64,000 nt of DNA from Candidatus Gastranaerophilales bacterium (GCA_944324135.1 CALUVE010000006.1:1-64000); one strand, 5' to 3'; counted from the first letter of the stretch, positions 17,155 through 26,069 are shown. Numbers and translations are program-made. Notes: a model not told the origin generated them from the letters alone.

Positions 17155-17183
17155 ATATTATACTATTTTTCTGATGTTGTCAA
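17155..17183 (-). promoter_or_regulatory. Promoter of the MBL-fold gene
   Basis: On the minus strand TTGACA (17178-17183), 17 bases, TAATAT (17155-17160). Overlapping TATAAT gives a 15-base spacing. Either places +1 at or within a few bases of the ATG at 17148. Confidence 0.65.
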
Positions 17184-17220
17184 CATAATATTTAATGCAA
17201 ACGCACTATTGACAAAGGTT

Positions 17221-18210
17221 TTAATCCATATACGGATTGTATTGAGTCTCTTCAATTTCGTCCAGATATTCATTAATTTTATTCAGGCGTTCAGGCATAT
17301 TCGGGTATCTGCGTCTTATATTAATGAGGTTGTGTCTGATTTCGCTCCATGGTTCTTGGATATCAGACAGTCTTAACCCCTCATTCAATTCGTTAATTTC
17401 AGGCATGGTTGACCCGAAATCCAGCTCATTCTTTTCGCCGGCAAGTATAATTTTTCTCAAAAGAATTCTTCTTGAACCGACGGCCAGAACATCATATTCT
17501 GCAGGTGTATTGCGGTCAAATGAGGTTAAAAATACTTTGAACATACCGGCAAGACTGTTAAAGAATTTATCGTCAGGGTTTTCCAAATCGTCGATAATTT
17601 TTAATTCATCACCGTCTGCAAGAAAATTATTCGGATTGATTGTATCAAAGCTTTTGCGCTCGCGGCTCAAGGTTTTGAAATCAGAAGCTACTTTGTCAAA
17701 AGCTTGTTGCGGGAGCATGGAAAATCTGTTCAGGTATTTATTGCGGTAGTAACCTGCTTTTTGCCAGTTTTCTGTGATTTCGTCTGTTATTCCTGCCGGC
17801 ATGTGGTTTGCGGATTGGCGTGCATTTCTCAAAATCTTGGCATCCCCTATCATTGCCACAAATCCGCCGTAGTATGTTTTCAATTTTTGAATAACTGTAT
17901 TGTTATTCAGGACTACTTGTTCTTCTGAGATTTCTTTAGATTTGTGAGGGAGTTTTAGTGCATATTCATCATCTATTCTGTAAACCTTTCCGTATTGTCC
18001 TGCACCCATTTCATTTTCAGGTTTTGTAATCTGCGGCAGCATTGCTTTTAGTTGAGCAATCAGAGACTTTTCTTCAGCGGTATCTTTTGTCGTTGATGCA
18101 ATAAATTTGTCAAGTTCGCGTGTAAATTGGCTCCTGTAGCCGCAAAAGGCCGGAGTATGCGGGGGGAACATATTATGGGATTGTATTTTCGGGGTAAAAT
18201 TTACTATCAT
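17221..18210 (-). CDS. Protein-kinase-fold protein with N-terminal AFCGYR signature
   Basis: 329 residues from the ATG at 18210; the longer frame begins at TTG 18267 without a site. It has a glycine loop GAGQYGKVY (69-77), an ATP-binding Lys in YALKL (86), a catalytic-loop-like D-T-I-N-P-N-N-F-L (Asp189, Asn194/195) and a metal-binding IIDD (207-208). So the kinase core looks intact, closer to the compact bacterial/APH type than to Hanks kinases. The N-terminus carries PAFCGYRS, similar to signature-bearing neighbours. The substrate is unknown. No signal peptide. Confidence 0.65.
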   Translation of the reverse strand: MIVNFTPKIQSHNMFPPHTPAFCGYRSQFTRELDKFIASTTKDTAEEKSLIAQLKAMLPQITKPENEMGAGQYGKVYRIDDEYALKLPHKSKEISEEQVVLNNNTVIQKLKTYYGGFVAMIGDAKILRNARQSANHMPAGITDEITENWQKAGYYRNKYLNRFSMLPQQAFDKVASDFKTLSRERKSFDTINPNNFLADGDELKIIDDLENPDDKFFNSLAGMFKVFLTSFDRNTPAEYDVLAVGSRRILLRKIILAGEKNELDFGSTMPEINELNEGLRLSDIQEPWSEIRHNLINIRRRYPNMPERLNKINEYLDEIEETQYNPYMD

Positions 18211-18295
18211 ATTTTTTTCAAGTCGTGTGAAAATAAAAATTGCTTTAATTTTCGTAAATGGTAACAATTCTTAATGGGGTTTAATGTAATTTATG

Positions 18296-18304
18296 TGATA
18301 TTAT
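18296..18304 (+). promoter_or_regulatory. Extended -10 element before rimI
   Basis: TGA-TATTAT ends 7 bases before the rimI ATG at 18311, so transcription could begin on the start codon. An overlapping TATAAT is at 18302-18307. No clear -35 is seen and no ribosome-binding site precedes the ATG. Confidence 0.4.
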
Positions 18305-18310
18305 AATTAT

Positions 18311-18853
18311 ATGATATCAAAAATTTCTGAAATTAAAATAGTTCCAATGACAAAAGACCATATAGACGATATAGTTCGTCTTGAGGAAGCCGCCTACGGA
18401 AGCCACCACTGGTCAAAGGAATCTTTTTTGAATGAAATTAATAACGAACTTGCTCATTACTGGTGTGCGTTTGATAATACCGGAAGTCTTACAGGTTATG
18501 CCGGCTGCTGGCAAATTCTTGAGGAAGCGCATATTACAACAATAGCTGTTTCTCCTCAATTCAGACGCAATAAAATAGGTGAGGCTCTGCTAAAAACTAT
18601 CCTGGATGACTGTTACAAAAATATGATTAAATATATTACACTCGAAGTCAGAGTGAGCAATGTACCGGCTATAAACCTTTACGAAAAATACGGTTTTAAA
18701 TCGCTGGGTACAAGAAAAGGGTATTATCAGGATAATAATGAAGATGCCTTAATAATGTGGACAGAAAATATATTTTACGATAAATTTAAGTTGTTGTATG
18801 ACAAAAATATAAAATTACTTTCTGAAAAGGTTGAGATAAAATGTCAGGTGTAA
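18311..18853 (+). CDS. rimI: Ribosomal-protein-alanine N-acetyltransferase
   Basis: A GNAT acetyltransferase of 180 residues. Motif A is IAVSPQFRRNKIGEALL, and the motif B region YEKYGFKSLGTRKGYY is characteristic of RimI, which acetylates the N-terminus of ribosomal protein S18 (related enzymes acetylate other proteins). The last ~35 residues extend beyond the usual core. It overlaps the start of bioY by 13 bases, so the two are co-translated. Confidence 0.88.
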   Translation: MISKISEIKIVPMTKDHIDDIVRLEEAAYGSHHWSKESFLNEINNELAHYWCAFDNTGSLTGYAGCWQILEEAHITTIAVSPQFRRNKIGEALLKTILDDCYKNMIKYITLEVRVSNVPAINLYEKYGFKSLGTRKGYYQDNNEDALIMWTENIFYDKFKLLYDKNIKLLSEKVEIKCQV

Positions 18854-19506
18854 AAGGTGATGATATAAAAGTTCCAAAACGCAAGTACGATGACTTCAGG
18901 TTGACTTTTTGGGGCGGGGCTTTGCTTGTTGTTTTATGTACTTTTTTGATGATAATTTCTACTTTTTACGAGTTCAGCCTTTCTCATTTTATTCTGCCTG
19001 CGGAAGTTTTTAAAGGAACCGCACATTTCCCTAAAGATTTTGTCTATACTTATAAAATAATTCCGCAAATACCTGCAGTGATGTTTACAGCGGCATTTTT
19101 AGGGAAAAGATACGGGCTTGCAAGTGTTATACTTTATCTCATATTGGGACTGTTTTGCATTCCGGTGTTTGCGCTGGGCGGCGGACCGGGGTATCTTTTG
19201 GAATACGGATTCGGGTATCTTATCGGGTACATTCCTGCTGTATTTTTTGCAGGGTCAATTATCAAGAGCGGTTTTTCCTGCCGAAACATTGCGCAGGCAG
19301 TGCTTGTCGGTGTGTTTACAATCCATATAATCGGAATATTTTATATGATATTTATTGCGGCTATCAGGCATGAGGGCTGGAATTTTATCAGCAGCTGGAT
19401 TCTTTACCAGAGCGGGATTAAAGTTTTGTATGATTTTGCACTCAGCTTTGCGGCTATGTTTGTTGCCAGATACCTTAAAATTATTCTCTGGCTCTATATG
19501 AAGTAA
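18841..19506 (+). CDS. bioY: Biotin transporter substrate-binding subunit BioY
   Basis: A polytopic S-component of ECF-type vitamin transporters that captures biotin. 221 residues with about six membrane helices. The diagnostic IPVFALGGGPGYLLEYGFGY region is present. It has an N-terminal extension of ~25 charged residues before the first helix. The ECF energising module is not in this window. No biotin synthesis gene is seen here, consistent with scavenging. Confidence 0.92.
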   Translation: MSGVKGDDIKVPKRKYDDFRLTFWGGALLVVLCTFLMIISTFYEFSLSHFILPAEVFKGTAHFPKDFVYTYKIIPQIPAVMFTAAFLGKRYGLASVILYLILGLFCIPVFALGGGPGYLLEYGFGYLIGYIPAVFFAGSIIKSGFSCRNIAQAVLVGVFTIHIIGIFYMIFIAAIRHEGWNFISSWILYQSGIKVLYDFALSFAAMFVARYLKIILWLYMK

Positions 19507-19511
19507 TATTT

Positions 19512-19522
19512 TGTGTTATAAT
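19512..19522 (+). promoter_or_regulatory. Extended -10 promoter candidate
   Basis: TGT-TATAAT lies 10 bases after the bioY stop and about 38 bases before the next start. No good -35 at 17 bases. Confidence 0.4.
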
Positions 19523-19559
19523 TTTGATTGTTGAGAATTAGGGAGAGTATTTTAAAATT

Positions 19560-20156
19560 ATGCACGAGATATTAGTACGATTAAATGACCTTTTTCAGAG
19601 TATGGGGCTGCAGGGACTTGCACTCAATTCGTTTATAGAAAGTTTTTTCCTTGTGCCGCCTCCTGACTTTTTGCTGATTACGATGGATTTGGCAAAGCCG
19701 GAAAAAGCTATGTGGTACGCTACTGTTTGTACAATAGCGTCAGCTCTCGGCGGTGCTTTCGGTTATCTAATCGGATTTTTCGGCGGGCGTCCTGTTTTTA
19801 ACTTTCTTTTCCGCAACAAAAAAGAACAGTTTGAAGGGGTTGAAAAATTGTATAATAAATACGGCTCTCTTGCGGTATTTTTCTCTGCTTTTACACCAAT
19901 CCCGTATAAGGTGTTTACTATTGCAAGCGGAATTTTGAATATGAACTTTTTAAAATTTATGGTTGCAAGTTTCTTTGGCAGAGGATTAAGATTTTTTATC
20001 GTGAGCGCTGTTTTAATGTTGTTTGGCGAAACTATTAAACAGTATATTGAATGGGTTATTCTTGCCGTCACGGTAGTGATAATCCTGTTCTTTGTTATCC
20101 TTTACAAAAAAAGACACGCTTTTACAACTTCAAATATTTCCGATGATGAAAAATAA
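19560..20156 (+). CDS. YqaA/DedA-family membrane protein
   Basis: A SNARE-associated/VTT-type membrane protein of 198 residues. Typical features are a re-entrant-like SFIESFFLVPPPDFLL near the start, FGYLIGFFGGRP, and FTPIPYKVFTIASGI with a following FFGRGLRFF. This family handles lipid carrier recycling or envelope homeostasis; the exact substrate here is unknown. GGGAGAG lies 12 bases upstream of the ATG, rather far. It is a single gene between bioY and a TPR protein. Confidence 0.85.
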   Translation: MHEILVRLNDLFQSMGLQGLALNSFIESFFLVPPPDFLLITMDLAKPEKAMWYATVCTIASALGGAFGYLIGFFGGRPVFNFLFRNKKEQFEGVEKLYNKYGSLAVFFSAFTPIPYKVFTIASGILNMNFLKFMVASFFGRGLRFFIVSAVLMLFGETIKQYIEWVILAVTVVIILFFVILYKKRHAFTTSNISDDEK

Positions 20157-20181
20157 TCGTATATTTAGATTAGTAAATATT

Positions 20182-20210
20182 TTGCGTTATGTTATATAAT
20201 TAAAAAAAAT
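20182..20210 (+). promoter_or_regulatory. Promoter of the secreted TPR gene at 20261
   Basis: TTGCGT (20182-20187), 17 bases, TATAAT (20205-20210). A ~45-base leader precedes the ATG. Confidence 0.65.
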
Positions 20211-20260
20211 ATTGATTTGTTAATTTTTATCATTAATAAATTTATAAAGGAAAAATAGCA

Positions 20261-21373
20261 ATGAATAAGAAGATAATATTAACCTTGGCTTTATTAATGG
20301 CGTTTGGAAGTAATGCTGTATATGCTGCAAATCCATTCAATTATGATTTGCAAAAAGACATGTACCGCACCCGCGACAAAAAACTCGCAGAAAAAAGAGC
20401 AGCTAAGGAGGCGAAAGAAGCCGAAGCCCGTGGAGAAACAGTTCAGCAGCCCGTTGCGGATAACGCTTCGCAAAAAACAACAGGCGAAAATGCTTTGCAA
20501 CCTGTTGTCTCCAAAAAGCTTGATTCTTCCCCAAAATATTATCCGAATGCAAATATGCCAAGTGCTATAAGAAAATATAAAAACGGCAATTATACCGGAT
20601 GTTTGCAGGAATTATTTTCCTTTGTAAAAAAAGATCCGTCCAATCCTATTGCTTACTATTATATGGCTATGGCTTATTCTCAAATTGGTGATAAGACTGC
20701 AGCTATTGCCTCTTATGATAGGGTTATTGCCTTGAGTTCAAATGATGTTTTATCTTCTTATGCAACAAGAGGGAAAGCATGCATTTCAGGTGATGCAACT
20801 CTCTGCCATCCGGAAGTCAGTGTCTCTAATACCGGTGAAGTCGTTGATGAATTGGATGCATTTATTGCTGCGCCATACGGCAATGGTTTTTCTGATGAAT
20901 TGAATGAGGAAATGAAACAAAAAGAGTTGAACCGTATCCAACAAAATATCAATAATAATTCTGAACTGGAAAAGGGACAATTCAGAAGAATAAAAGAATT
21001 GGAATCTCCTGATGCGCCTGCGGATTTGGAGTCTAAAAATCCTACCAAAGAGGAGGTGCTCGCAGCTCTTGAGGTTCTAAAAAATGCCGGGATTACTTTG
21101 AGTGTGAACCAGCCGGAAACTGAGGAACAGAAAAATATGAAACTTATGGCTCAAATGATGAACAGCCCTCAGGCTCAACAGTTCAATGAAATAAGTATGC
21201 TCCTCGGTAATAATAACAATAACAACAACAATAATAATATGATGATGAATATGCTCCCGATGCTCCTTGCACAAAACGGCGGGAAAAATATTGATCCTCA
21301 AATGATTCAGACAATGATGATGCAGTCTATGCTGCCTGATATTAACTTCAATACTAATAAAGACACTTACTAA
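20261..21373 (+). CDS. Secreted TPR-like protein with Asn-rich tail
   Basis: 370 residues. The signal peptide ends at VYAA-NPF. A basic/charged region (about 30-65) is followed by a TPR-like segment (about 100-170, with YYYMAMAYSQIGDKTAAIAS), then a helical charged middle and a Met/Gln/Asn-rich C-terminus with ten consecutive Asn at about 317-326. AAAGGA precedes the start. Two bases separate its stop from the next TPR gene, so they are likely coupled. The family is not recognised. Low-complexity Asn/Met tails are unusual in secreted bacterial proteins. Confidence 0.75.
   Translation: MNKKIILTLALLMAFGSNAVYAANPFNYDLQKDMYRTRDKKLAEKRAAKEAKEAEARGETVQQPVADNASQKTTGENALQPVVSKKLDSSPKYYPNANMPSAIRKYKNGNYTGCLQELFSFVKKDPSNPIAYYYMAMAYSQIGDKTAAIASYDRVIALSSNDVLSSYATRGKACISGDATLCHPEVSVSNTGEVVDELDAFIAAPYGNGFSDELNEEMKQKELNRIQQNINNNSELEKGQFRRIKELESPDAPADLESKNPTKEEVLAALEVLKNAGITLSVNQPETEEQKNMKLMAQMMNSPQAQQFNEISMLLGNNNNNNNNNNMMMNMLPMLLAQNGGKNIDPQMIQTMMMQSMLPDINFNTNKDTY
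21209..21238 (+). repeat. AAT/AAC trinucleotide tract
   Basis: Ten Asn codons in a row, mixed AAT and AAC, followed by ATG repeats. The mixed codons would limit slippage, and a length change would not shift the frame. Confidence 0.9.
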
Positions 21374-21375
21374 TT

Positions 21376-21975
21376 ATGGTTTTAGATTATAACAATGCTA
21401 AACAAAAGCTGTTGACATTCGATATTGACGGATGTCAACGCTTTTTTGCGGAAAACGGTTGTCTTCTTGAACTGGGGTATTGCTTTCTGTTGAGTGACAA
21501 TCTTAAAGATGCCAGGGCGGCATTTATTCAGGCAAGAGAGTTTGATAAACGTGCAAACTGGGCTTTGTTTATGACCAATTTGTTTTTAAATCTGCCTGCT
21601 GATTATCCTAGTTATTTTGAATTAAGAAACTTTTTGGAAATTGATTTGAACATTTTAATTCAGGCAGGAAAAGGCGAATTTGTCGAAAAATTGATTAGTT
21701 ATGCAGATTTCTTTTATACGATAAATCCCGAAGTATATAAATATTTAGGCAGGGTATTTTTGAATAATGATTTGGAGCAGTACGGTTATTTTTTCCTTAT
21801 GAGGGCAAAGGATTATTTCTATAATGATCCTGAGCTGCATTACCTTTTGGCAGAGTTTTTCTTTAATAAAAAAGATTTCAAAGAAGCTAAAAAGTATGCT
21901 CAAACCTGTCTGGAGGTACTGCCCGAGTATTTCCCGGCAAAAAAAATGTTGGAAAAAATTGCCGATGCGGTATAG
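21376..21975 (+). CDS. TPR-like helical protein
   Basis: 199 residues, no signal peptide. Degenerate TPR-type helices run throughout, clearest at DNLKDARAAFIQAREFDK and at the C-terminal KKDFKEAKKYAQTCLEVLPEYFPAK. It lies directly after the secreted TPR gene, suggesting a pair (one exported, one cytoplasmic). No catalytic motif. Function unknown. Confidence 0.7.
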   Translation: MVLDYNNAKQKLLTFDIDGCQRFFAENGCLLELGYCFLLSDNLKDARAAFIQAREFDKRANWALFMTNLFLNLPADYPSYFELRNFLEIDLNILIQAGKGEFVEKLISYADFFYTINPEVYKYLGRVFLNNDLEQYGYFFLMRAKDYFYNDPELHYLLAEFFFNKKDFKEAKKYAQTCLEVLPEYFPAKKMLEKIADAV

Positions 21976-21991
21976 ATTTGTTAATAAACTA

Positions 21992-22019
21992 TTGAAGTGT
22001 TGTAGTTTTTAAATATACT
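21992..22019 (+). promoter_or_regulatory. Promoter candidate for DAHP synthase gene
   Basis: TTGAAG (21992-21997), 16 bases, TATACT (22014-22019), about 65 bases before the ATG. Confidence 0.45.
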
Positions 22020-22085
22020 ATAAGTGTAGTTTAAATTATATAAATTATTCAGCTGAGAATAAAATAGCGTTTAAGGAGAAGAAAA

Positions 22086-23135
22086 ATGATTATAGTAATG
22101 GAGCGTAACGCTACCCCTGAAAATATAAAAAAAGTAACAACCATGCTGGCAGAGCACGGTTTTAAGGTAATTGAACACTCAGGCGATATACATACAGTTA
22201 TTGATGCTCTCGGTGATAAGACCTCTTTGACGCCGGGCAGACTGGCCGCTTTAGAGGGAGTTAAGGAAGTTAAAATCATCCGCGAGCCGTTCAGACTTGC
22301 ATCTCGTGACCGTAAGGAAGAAGATACAGTCATAACATTTCCTAACGGTGTTAAAATCGGCGGGAATAACAAACCGGTTTCTATTATAGGTCCGTGTTCT
22401 GTTGATGAAGATTTGGACGGACTCCTTGCTGTTGCAAGAGCAGGAAAAGAAATGGGCTGTGAATTTTTACGCGGCGGTGCATTTAAACCGAGAACTTCTC
22501 CGTACGAGTTTCAGGGGCTGGGCGAAAAGGCGCTCAAATATCTTCAAAAAGCAAAAGAAGAAACAGGTCTGTTGATTGTTACAGAACTTATGGATTCAAC
22601 TGATTTGGATTTAGTATGTGAGTATGCTGATGTTATTCAGATTGGTGCAAGAAACTCCCAAAATTTTAAACTCCTGCAGGCTGTCGGCAGAACTAACAAG
22701 CCTGTTATACTCAAACGCGGGCCGGCAAATACTATTCGTGAATTCTTAATGTCAGCTGAACATATTATGTATCAGGGAAATGAAAATGTTATCCTATGTG
22801 AACGCGGTATCAGAACTTTTGATAGTACTTATACCCGCAACACTATGGATATCGCGTCTATTCCGGTTATTAAAAAATATTCTCACCTTCCTATAATTGC
22901 TGACCCGAGCCACGGTACAGGTCAAAGATACCTGATTGAACCGTTGTCTAAGGCGGCTTTGATTGCAGGTGCTGACGGTATTATGATAGAAGTTCACCAT
23001 GACCCTGAAAATGCTCTCTCCGACGGTAAACAAAGCCTTTCTATACCGATGTTCAAAGATATTATCACCAGAATAAATACTTTGACCGGCAGAATGCATT
23101 ACGAAAAAACTTGTCTGTCTGCTAATCTGGACTAA
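22086..23135 (+). CDS. aroF: 3-deoxy-7-phosphoheptulonate synthase
   Basis: Condenses PEP and erythrose-4-phosphate, the first step of the shikimate pathway. An N-terminal ferredoxin-like regulatory domain (about residues 1-75) precedes the type I-beta TIM barrel with [39 protein letters not shown] and ADPSHGTG. At 349 residues it matches this subtype. AAGGAG precedes the start. pheA, the phenylalanine branch, is at 49863. Confidence 0.95.
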   Translation: MIIVMERNATPENIKKVTTMLAEHGFKVIEHSGDIHTVIDALGDKTSLTPGRLAALEGVKEVKIIREPFRLASRDRKEEDTVITFPNGVKIGGNNKPVSIIGPCSVDEDLDGLLAVARAGKEMGCEFLRGGAFKPRTSPYEFQGLGEKALKYLQKAKEETGLLIVTELMDSTDLDLVCEYADVIQIGARNSQNFKLLQAVGRTNKPVILKRGPANTIREFLMSAEHIMYQGNENVILCERGIRTFDSTYTRNTMDIASIPVIKKYSHLPIIADPSHGTGQRYLIEPLSKAALIAGADGIMIEVHHDPENALSDGKQSLSIPMFKDIITRINTLTGRMHYEKTCLSANLD

Positions 23136-23161
23136 GTGCAAGTTTTCTTAATAGTTGAATT

Positions 23162-23192
23162 GAGACGGAGGATTTCTTCCGCCTCATTTTTT
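23162..23192 (+). terminator. Terminator after DAHP synthase gene
   Basis: GAGACGGA and TCCGCCTC pair with one mismatch around a short loop, followed by ATTTTTT. Confidence 0.75.
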
Positions 23193-23298
23193 ATGCAGAA
23201 ACTTAACAAATTGACCTGAAGTGCATTCTATGATTTAAACTTTATATAAGATATTATTCGGAGTTAAAATCAGGAATATTATAAAAGGAGGCAAAAAG

Positions 23299-23829
23299 AT
23301 GAAAATACTTGTTATTACTGGAAGCCCGCGGAGAAACGGAAATTCAAATACTCTTGCTGATTATTTTATAAAAGGTGCAGAGGAAGCCGGACACAATGTA
23401 ATTAGATTTGATTCTGCATTTAAGAATGTTCATCCTTGTATTGCCTGCGACAAATGCGGTTCAAGTGGTGAATGCGTTTTTAAAGATGATTTTGAATTTG
23501 TAAAAAATAATATTGTGGATGCCGATGCTGTTGTATTTGCAACCCCGATGTATTATTTTGGAATTTCAGCCCAGATAAAGACAGTTATAGACAGATTTTA
23601 TTCAATAAACGGACAAATTACCCATCCGAAAAAGGCGGTATTGCTCATGTCTTACGCTGATACTTCCTCAAAGGAGGCTGAACCTATTATCAGTCATTAT
23701 GAAACAATGATAAGATATCTCAGCTGGACTGATGCCGGAAAAGTTATTGCCTCCGGGGTTTGGGTTGCGGATTCTGTAAAAACTACAAAATATCCGGAAC
23801 AGGCTTACAATCTGGGGAAAAGTTTATAA
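23299..23829 (+). CDS. NAD(P)H-dependent FMN reductase-like flavoprotein
   Basis: 176 residues of the flavodoxin-like/iron-sulfur flavoprotein group. The phosphate loop GSPRRNGNSNTL and ATPMYYFGISAQIKTVIDR are diagnostic. The CIACDKCGSSGEC cysteine segment (about 48-60) resembles the cluster-binding or redox Cys of iron-sulfur flavoproteins. An excellent AAAGGAGG site precedes the ATG. The electron partner is unknown. It is convergent with a double CMD protein. Confidence 0.85.
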   Translation: MKILVITGSPRRNGNSNTLADYFIKGAEEAGHNVIRFDSAFKNVHPCIACDKCGSSGECVFKDDFEFVKNNIVDADAVVFATPMYYFGISAQIKTVIDRFYSINGQITHPKKAVLLMSYADTSSKEAEPIISHYETMIRYLSWTDAGKVIASGVWVADSVKTTKYPEQAYNLGKSL

Positions 23830-23867
23830 AATAAGAGACACCTTTTTAAGGTGTCTCTTATTTTTTT
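23828..23867. terminator. Bidirectional terminator between converging genes
   Basis: A perfect stem AAATAAGAGACACC / GGTGTCTCTTATTT with a TTTTTAA loop, flanked by A/T runs on both sides. Confidence 0.85.
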
Positions 23868-23885
23868 ATAATATTTATAGTTCGG

Positions 23886-24746
23886 TTAGTTTTTTTGTTC
23901 ATCTACTAAAACTTCTTTCAAGATCTTAAGTGATGCTAAAGTGTTGGGAAAACCTACATAAGGCAAGCATTGAATGATTGTTGCAGTTATTATTTCTTTT
24001 GAGTTGCCTGCTTTTAAATTTCCTTTGATATGACTTTTTAAAGTTACGGTGTTCCCTGTTGTCACAAGAGCTGCTATAAATAATAACTCTCTTGTTTTTA
24101 TATCCAGCCCTTCTCTTGTATAAAAATCACCAAAGCAGACTTCTGTTAAAAATTTTGCTACATCTGTTCCCATGTCATCAGGAAGTCCTTTCATGGCTTG
24201 TTTTATTTCATCTCCATATAAAGGATTTTGTATTGTCAAACCTTTTTCAAACCGTTCTTCCTCTTTGATTGTAGCTGTCGATTTCAATGGAGTTTTAATG
24301 CCTCTTTCTTTAAATACTTCATTTAATACACTTAATGCATTTAAAGTCTTTGGAAAACCGATAAACGGTGCAAGCTGGTAAATTGTTTCCCTGAGTTCTA
24401 TAGGGGTAACTCCGACATTAAGAGCAGCATTAATATGTGCTTTTAGCTGCGGCAAAGTCTGCTGAACGGCAAGAGATGTCACAGTTATCATTTCTCTTGT
24501 TTTTATATCCAGTTCTCCGACTGTAAATATTTCTCCAAAAATATATTTTTGTAAAATTATCATAAATTCTGGATCATTTCCGGTATTTGTCAATGCTTCA
24601 CCGCCAAAAAGCTCACGGTAATTATTTTTGCAGATGTCTGTTCTTGTAAGTTTTGATTCCGCCTGTTGATTTACTGTTGATGCAAGTGCGTAATTTGAAC
24701 TAAATGTGCATAATGATACTATTGCAGCAAAAATTTTTTTTATCAT
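23886..24746 (-). CDS. Secreted protein with two carboxymuconolactone decarboxylase-like domains
   Basis: 286 residues. The signal peptide ends at YALA-STV. Two tandem CMD/AhpD-type repeats follow (about 60-140 and 190-275), each with KTRE-(M/L)-hydrophobic and ...LKAHI / LKSHI...G(V/N) and ending GFP(K/N)TL. The CxxC of AhpD is absent, and the His of the LKxHI motif is kept. The domain is usually cytoplasmic, so an exported double copy is notable. Activity unknown. Confidence 0.8.
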   Translation of the reverse strand: MIKKIFAAIVSLCTFSSNYALASTVNQQAESKLTRTDICKNNYRELFGGEALTNTGNDPEFMIILQKYIFGEIFTVGELDIKTREMITVTSLAVQQTLPQLKAHINAALNVGVTPIELRETIYQLAPFIGFPKTLNALSVLNEVFKERGIKTPLKSTATIKEEERFEKGLTIQNPLYGDEIKQAMKGLPDDMGTDVAKFLTEVCFGDFYTREGLDIKTRELLFIAALVTTGNTVTLKSHIKGNLKAGNSKEIITATIIQCLPYVGFPNTLASLKILKEVLVDEQKN

Positions 24747-24952
24747 AATAGTTTACTCTCCTATGTTGTCTATTTTAATGATTGTGTCGGATATCTTATA
24801 TTTAATTATTTAATATTTTGTTTAATATTGCAAATACCTATATTGGATAACAAATATGCTTTTCAGGCATATTAAAGTCTAAATATTTATGATATGATAT
24901 TAAAAACATTCAGATTTAGCCGGAAGAACTAAGCGAGGAAAGGAGATTAAAG
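24747..24952. other. Divergent intergenic region before the Gdx-type exporter
   Basis: A/T-rich; contains TATGATATGATAT and a small TTAG...CTAA hairpin near 24917-24933. I looked for guanidine riboswitch signatures and could not match any. AGGAAAGGAG directly precedes the exporter. Confidence 0.4.
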
Positions 24953-25270
24953 ATGCACTGGATAATACTGTTAATTGCAGGCTTATTTGAAATCAGCTGG
25001 GCTGTCGGGTTGAAATATTCTCACGGTTTTACGCAGCTTATCCCATCTGTCATAACGATTGTTTGTATGATAGCAAGTTTTTACTTTCTTGCACTCGCTC
25101 TAAAAAGTCTTCCTCTTGGTACGGCTTATGCTATATGGACAGGGATAGGCACTCTCGGAACTGTTATTTTCGGGATAATACTTTTCAAGGAGCCGGTTAC
25201 GGCAGTGAGATTGCTTTGTATTTTGCTCATCCTGAGCGGAATTACAGGGTTGAAATTAATTACTCATTAA
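24953..25270 (+). CDS. gdx: Small multidrug resistance family protein, Gdx/SugE type
   Basis: 105 residues with four membrane helices. The essential Glu (13) lies in [16 protein letters not shown], and [17 protein letters not shown] matches the Gdx subtype that exchanges guanidinium for protons; the EmrE subtype has a different motif. No guanidine riboswitch was identified upstream. An AAAGGAG site precedes the start. The last 11 bases overlap the end of the converging CheR-like gene. Confidence 0.9.
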   Translation: MHWIILLIAGLFEISWAVGLKYSHGFTQLIPSVITIVCMIASFYFLALALKSLPLGTAYAIWTGIGTLGTVIFGIILFKEPVTAVRLLCILLILSGITGLKLITH

Positions 25271-26063
25271 TATCATTTATATTCAGGTTGTGAGCCCCAG
25301 TATAATAGTGTTTCCACCCGTCCATAGTTTCAAATACGTTTGTCATCTTATGATTTCTAAAACCGTTTGCCCTTAGTAATCTGTGTGTTTCTACCGTGTC
25401 ATCAAAATTTCCTATGACAATTGTGCAGTTTGTTTTCAGTTGTTGTGCAAGATTATTGACAAGTTGAGTTCTTTCTTGTGCTGATTCAATATACGGCCAG
25501 AAATTTCTGCAAAAAATTATAGTGTTTTCCGGCGGAATATTGCTTACATCTTTTGTGATATCAGCAATAGAATAGTTAATCATTTTTTTAAACAGAGGGT
25601 TCATTCTAATGAGATAATCATATTCAATACCAATACCGCCAAGCGGTCTTTTGAAATATTTTTCAAAGTTTCCGCCTGTGTATTTGTTTATTGTTTCAAA
25701 ATCCGCATAATCCATATTGACATAGTCGCCTTTTGCCGTATAAATTACTGTGGAATCAATGTCTTTTGCAATTATCGGGAAAAATTTTTCAGCCTCCTCC
25801 CCGAAATTTTCTCTCAGCAGCATAGCAAGCGACATAGGTTCTGAACCGTCAGAGCAGGCGTAGCACATAATATTTACTTTGTCTGTATTTTTGTATTTTT
25901 CTTTTATAAGTTCAACAAATTTGTCCCATATTAAATCTTCTCTGAAAAAACTTGTTGTATTTCTATACAAGAATTGTCCGTTCTTGTCTCTGACAGTTCG
26001 GTTATTACTCTTGAATGCAGGGGTGTAATTCAATTTGGATGTTGTAATGGCGTTTATTTTCAT
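25260..26063 (-). CDS. CheR-like SAM methyltransferase with N-terminal AFKSNN signature
   Basis: 267 residues. The core has TSFFRE (37-42), the SAM-binding [12 protein letters not shown] (67-78), an acidic IAKDID strand end and FCRNFWPY (184-191), all matching CheR methyltransferases. In chemotaxis CheR the equivalents are TxFFR, GCSTGEEPYS and CRNVLIYF. The usual CheR N-terminal helical domain is replaced by a short [20 protein letters not shown] signature region. No receptor, CheB or chemotaxis gene is nearby, so the substrate is unclear. It is 6 bases downstream of a TPR-like gene, with which it forms an operon. Confidence 0.75.
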   Translation of the reverse strand: MKINAITTSKLNYTPAFKSNNRTVRDKNGQFLYRNTTSFFREDLIWDKFVELIKEKYKNTDKVNIMCYACSDGSEPMSLAMLLRENFGEEAEKFFPIIAKDIDSTVIYTAKGDYVNMDYADFETINKYTGGNFEKYFKRPLGGIGIEYDYLIRMNPLFKKMINYSIADITKDVSNIPPENTIIFCRNFWPYIESAQERTQLVNNLAQQLKTNCTIVIGNFDDTVETHRLLRANGFRNHKMTNVFETMDGWKHYYTGAHNLNINDINE

Positions 26064-26069
26064 ATCAGA

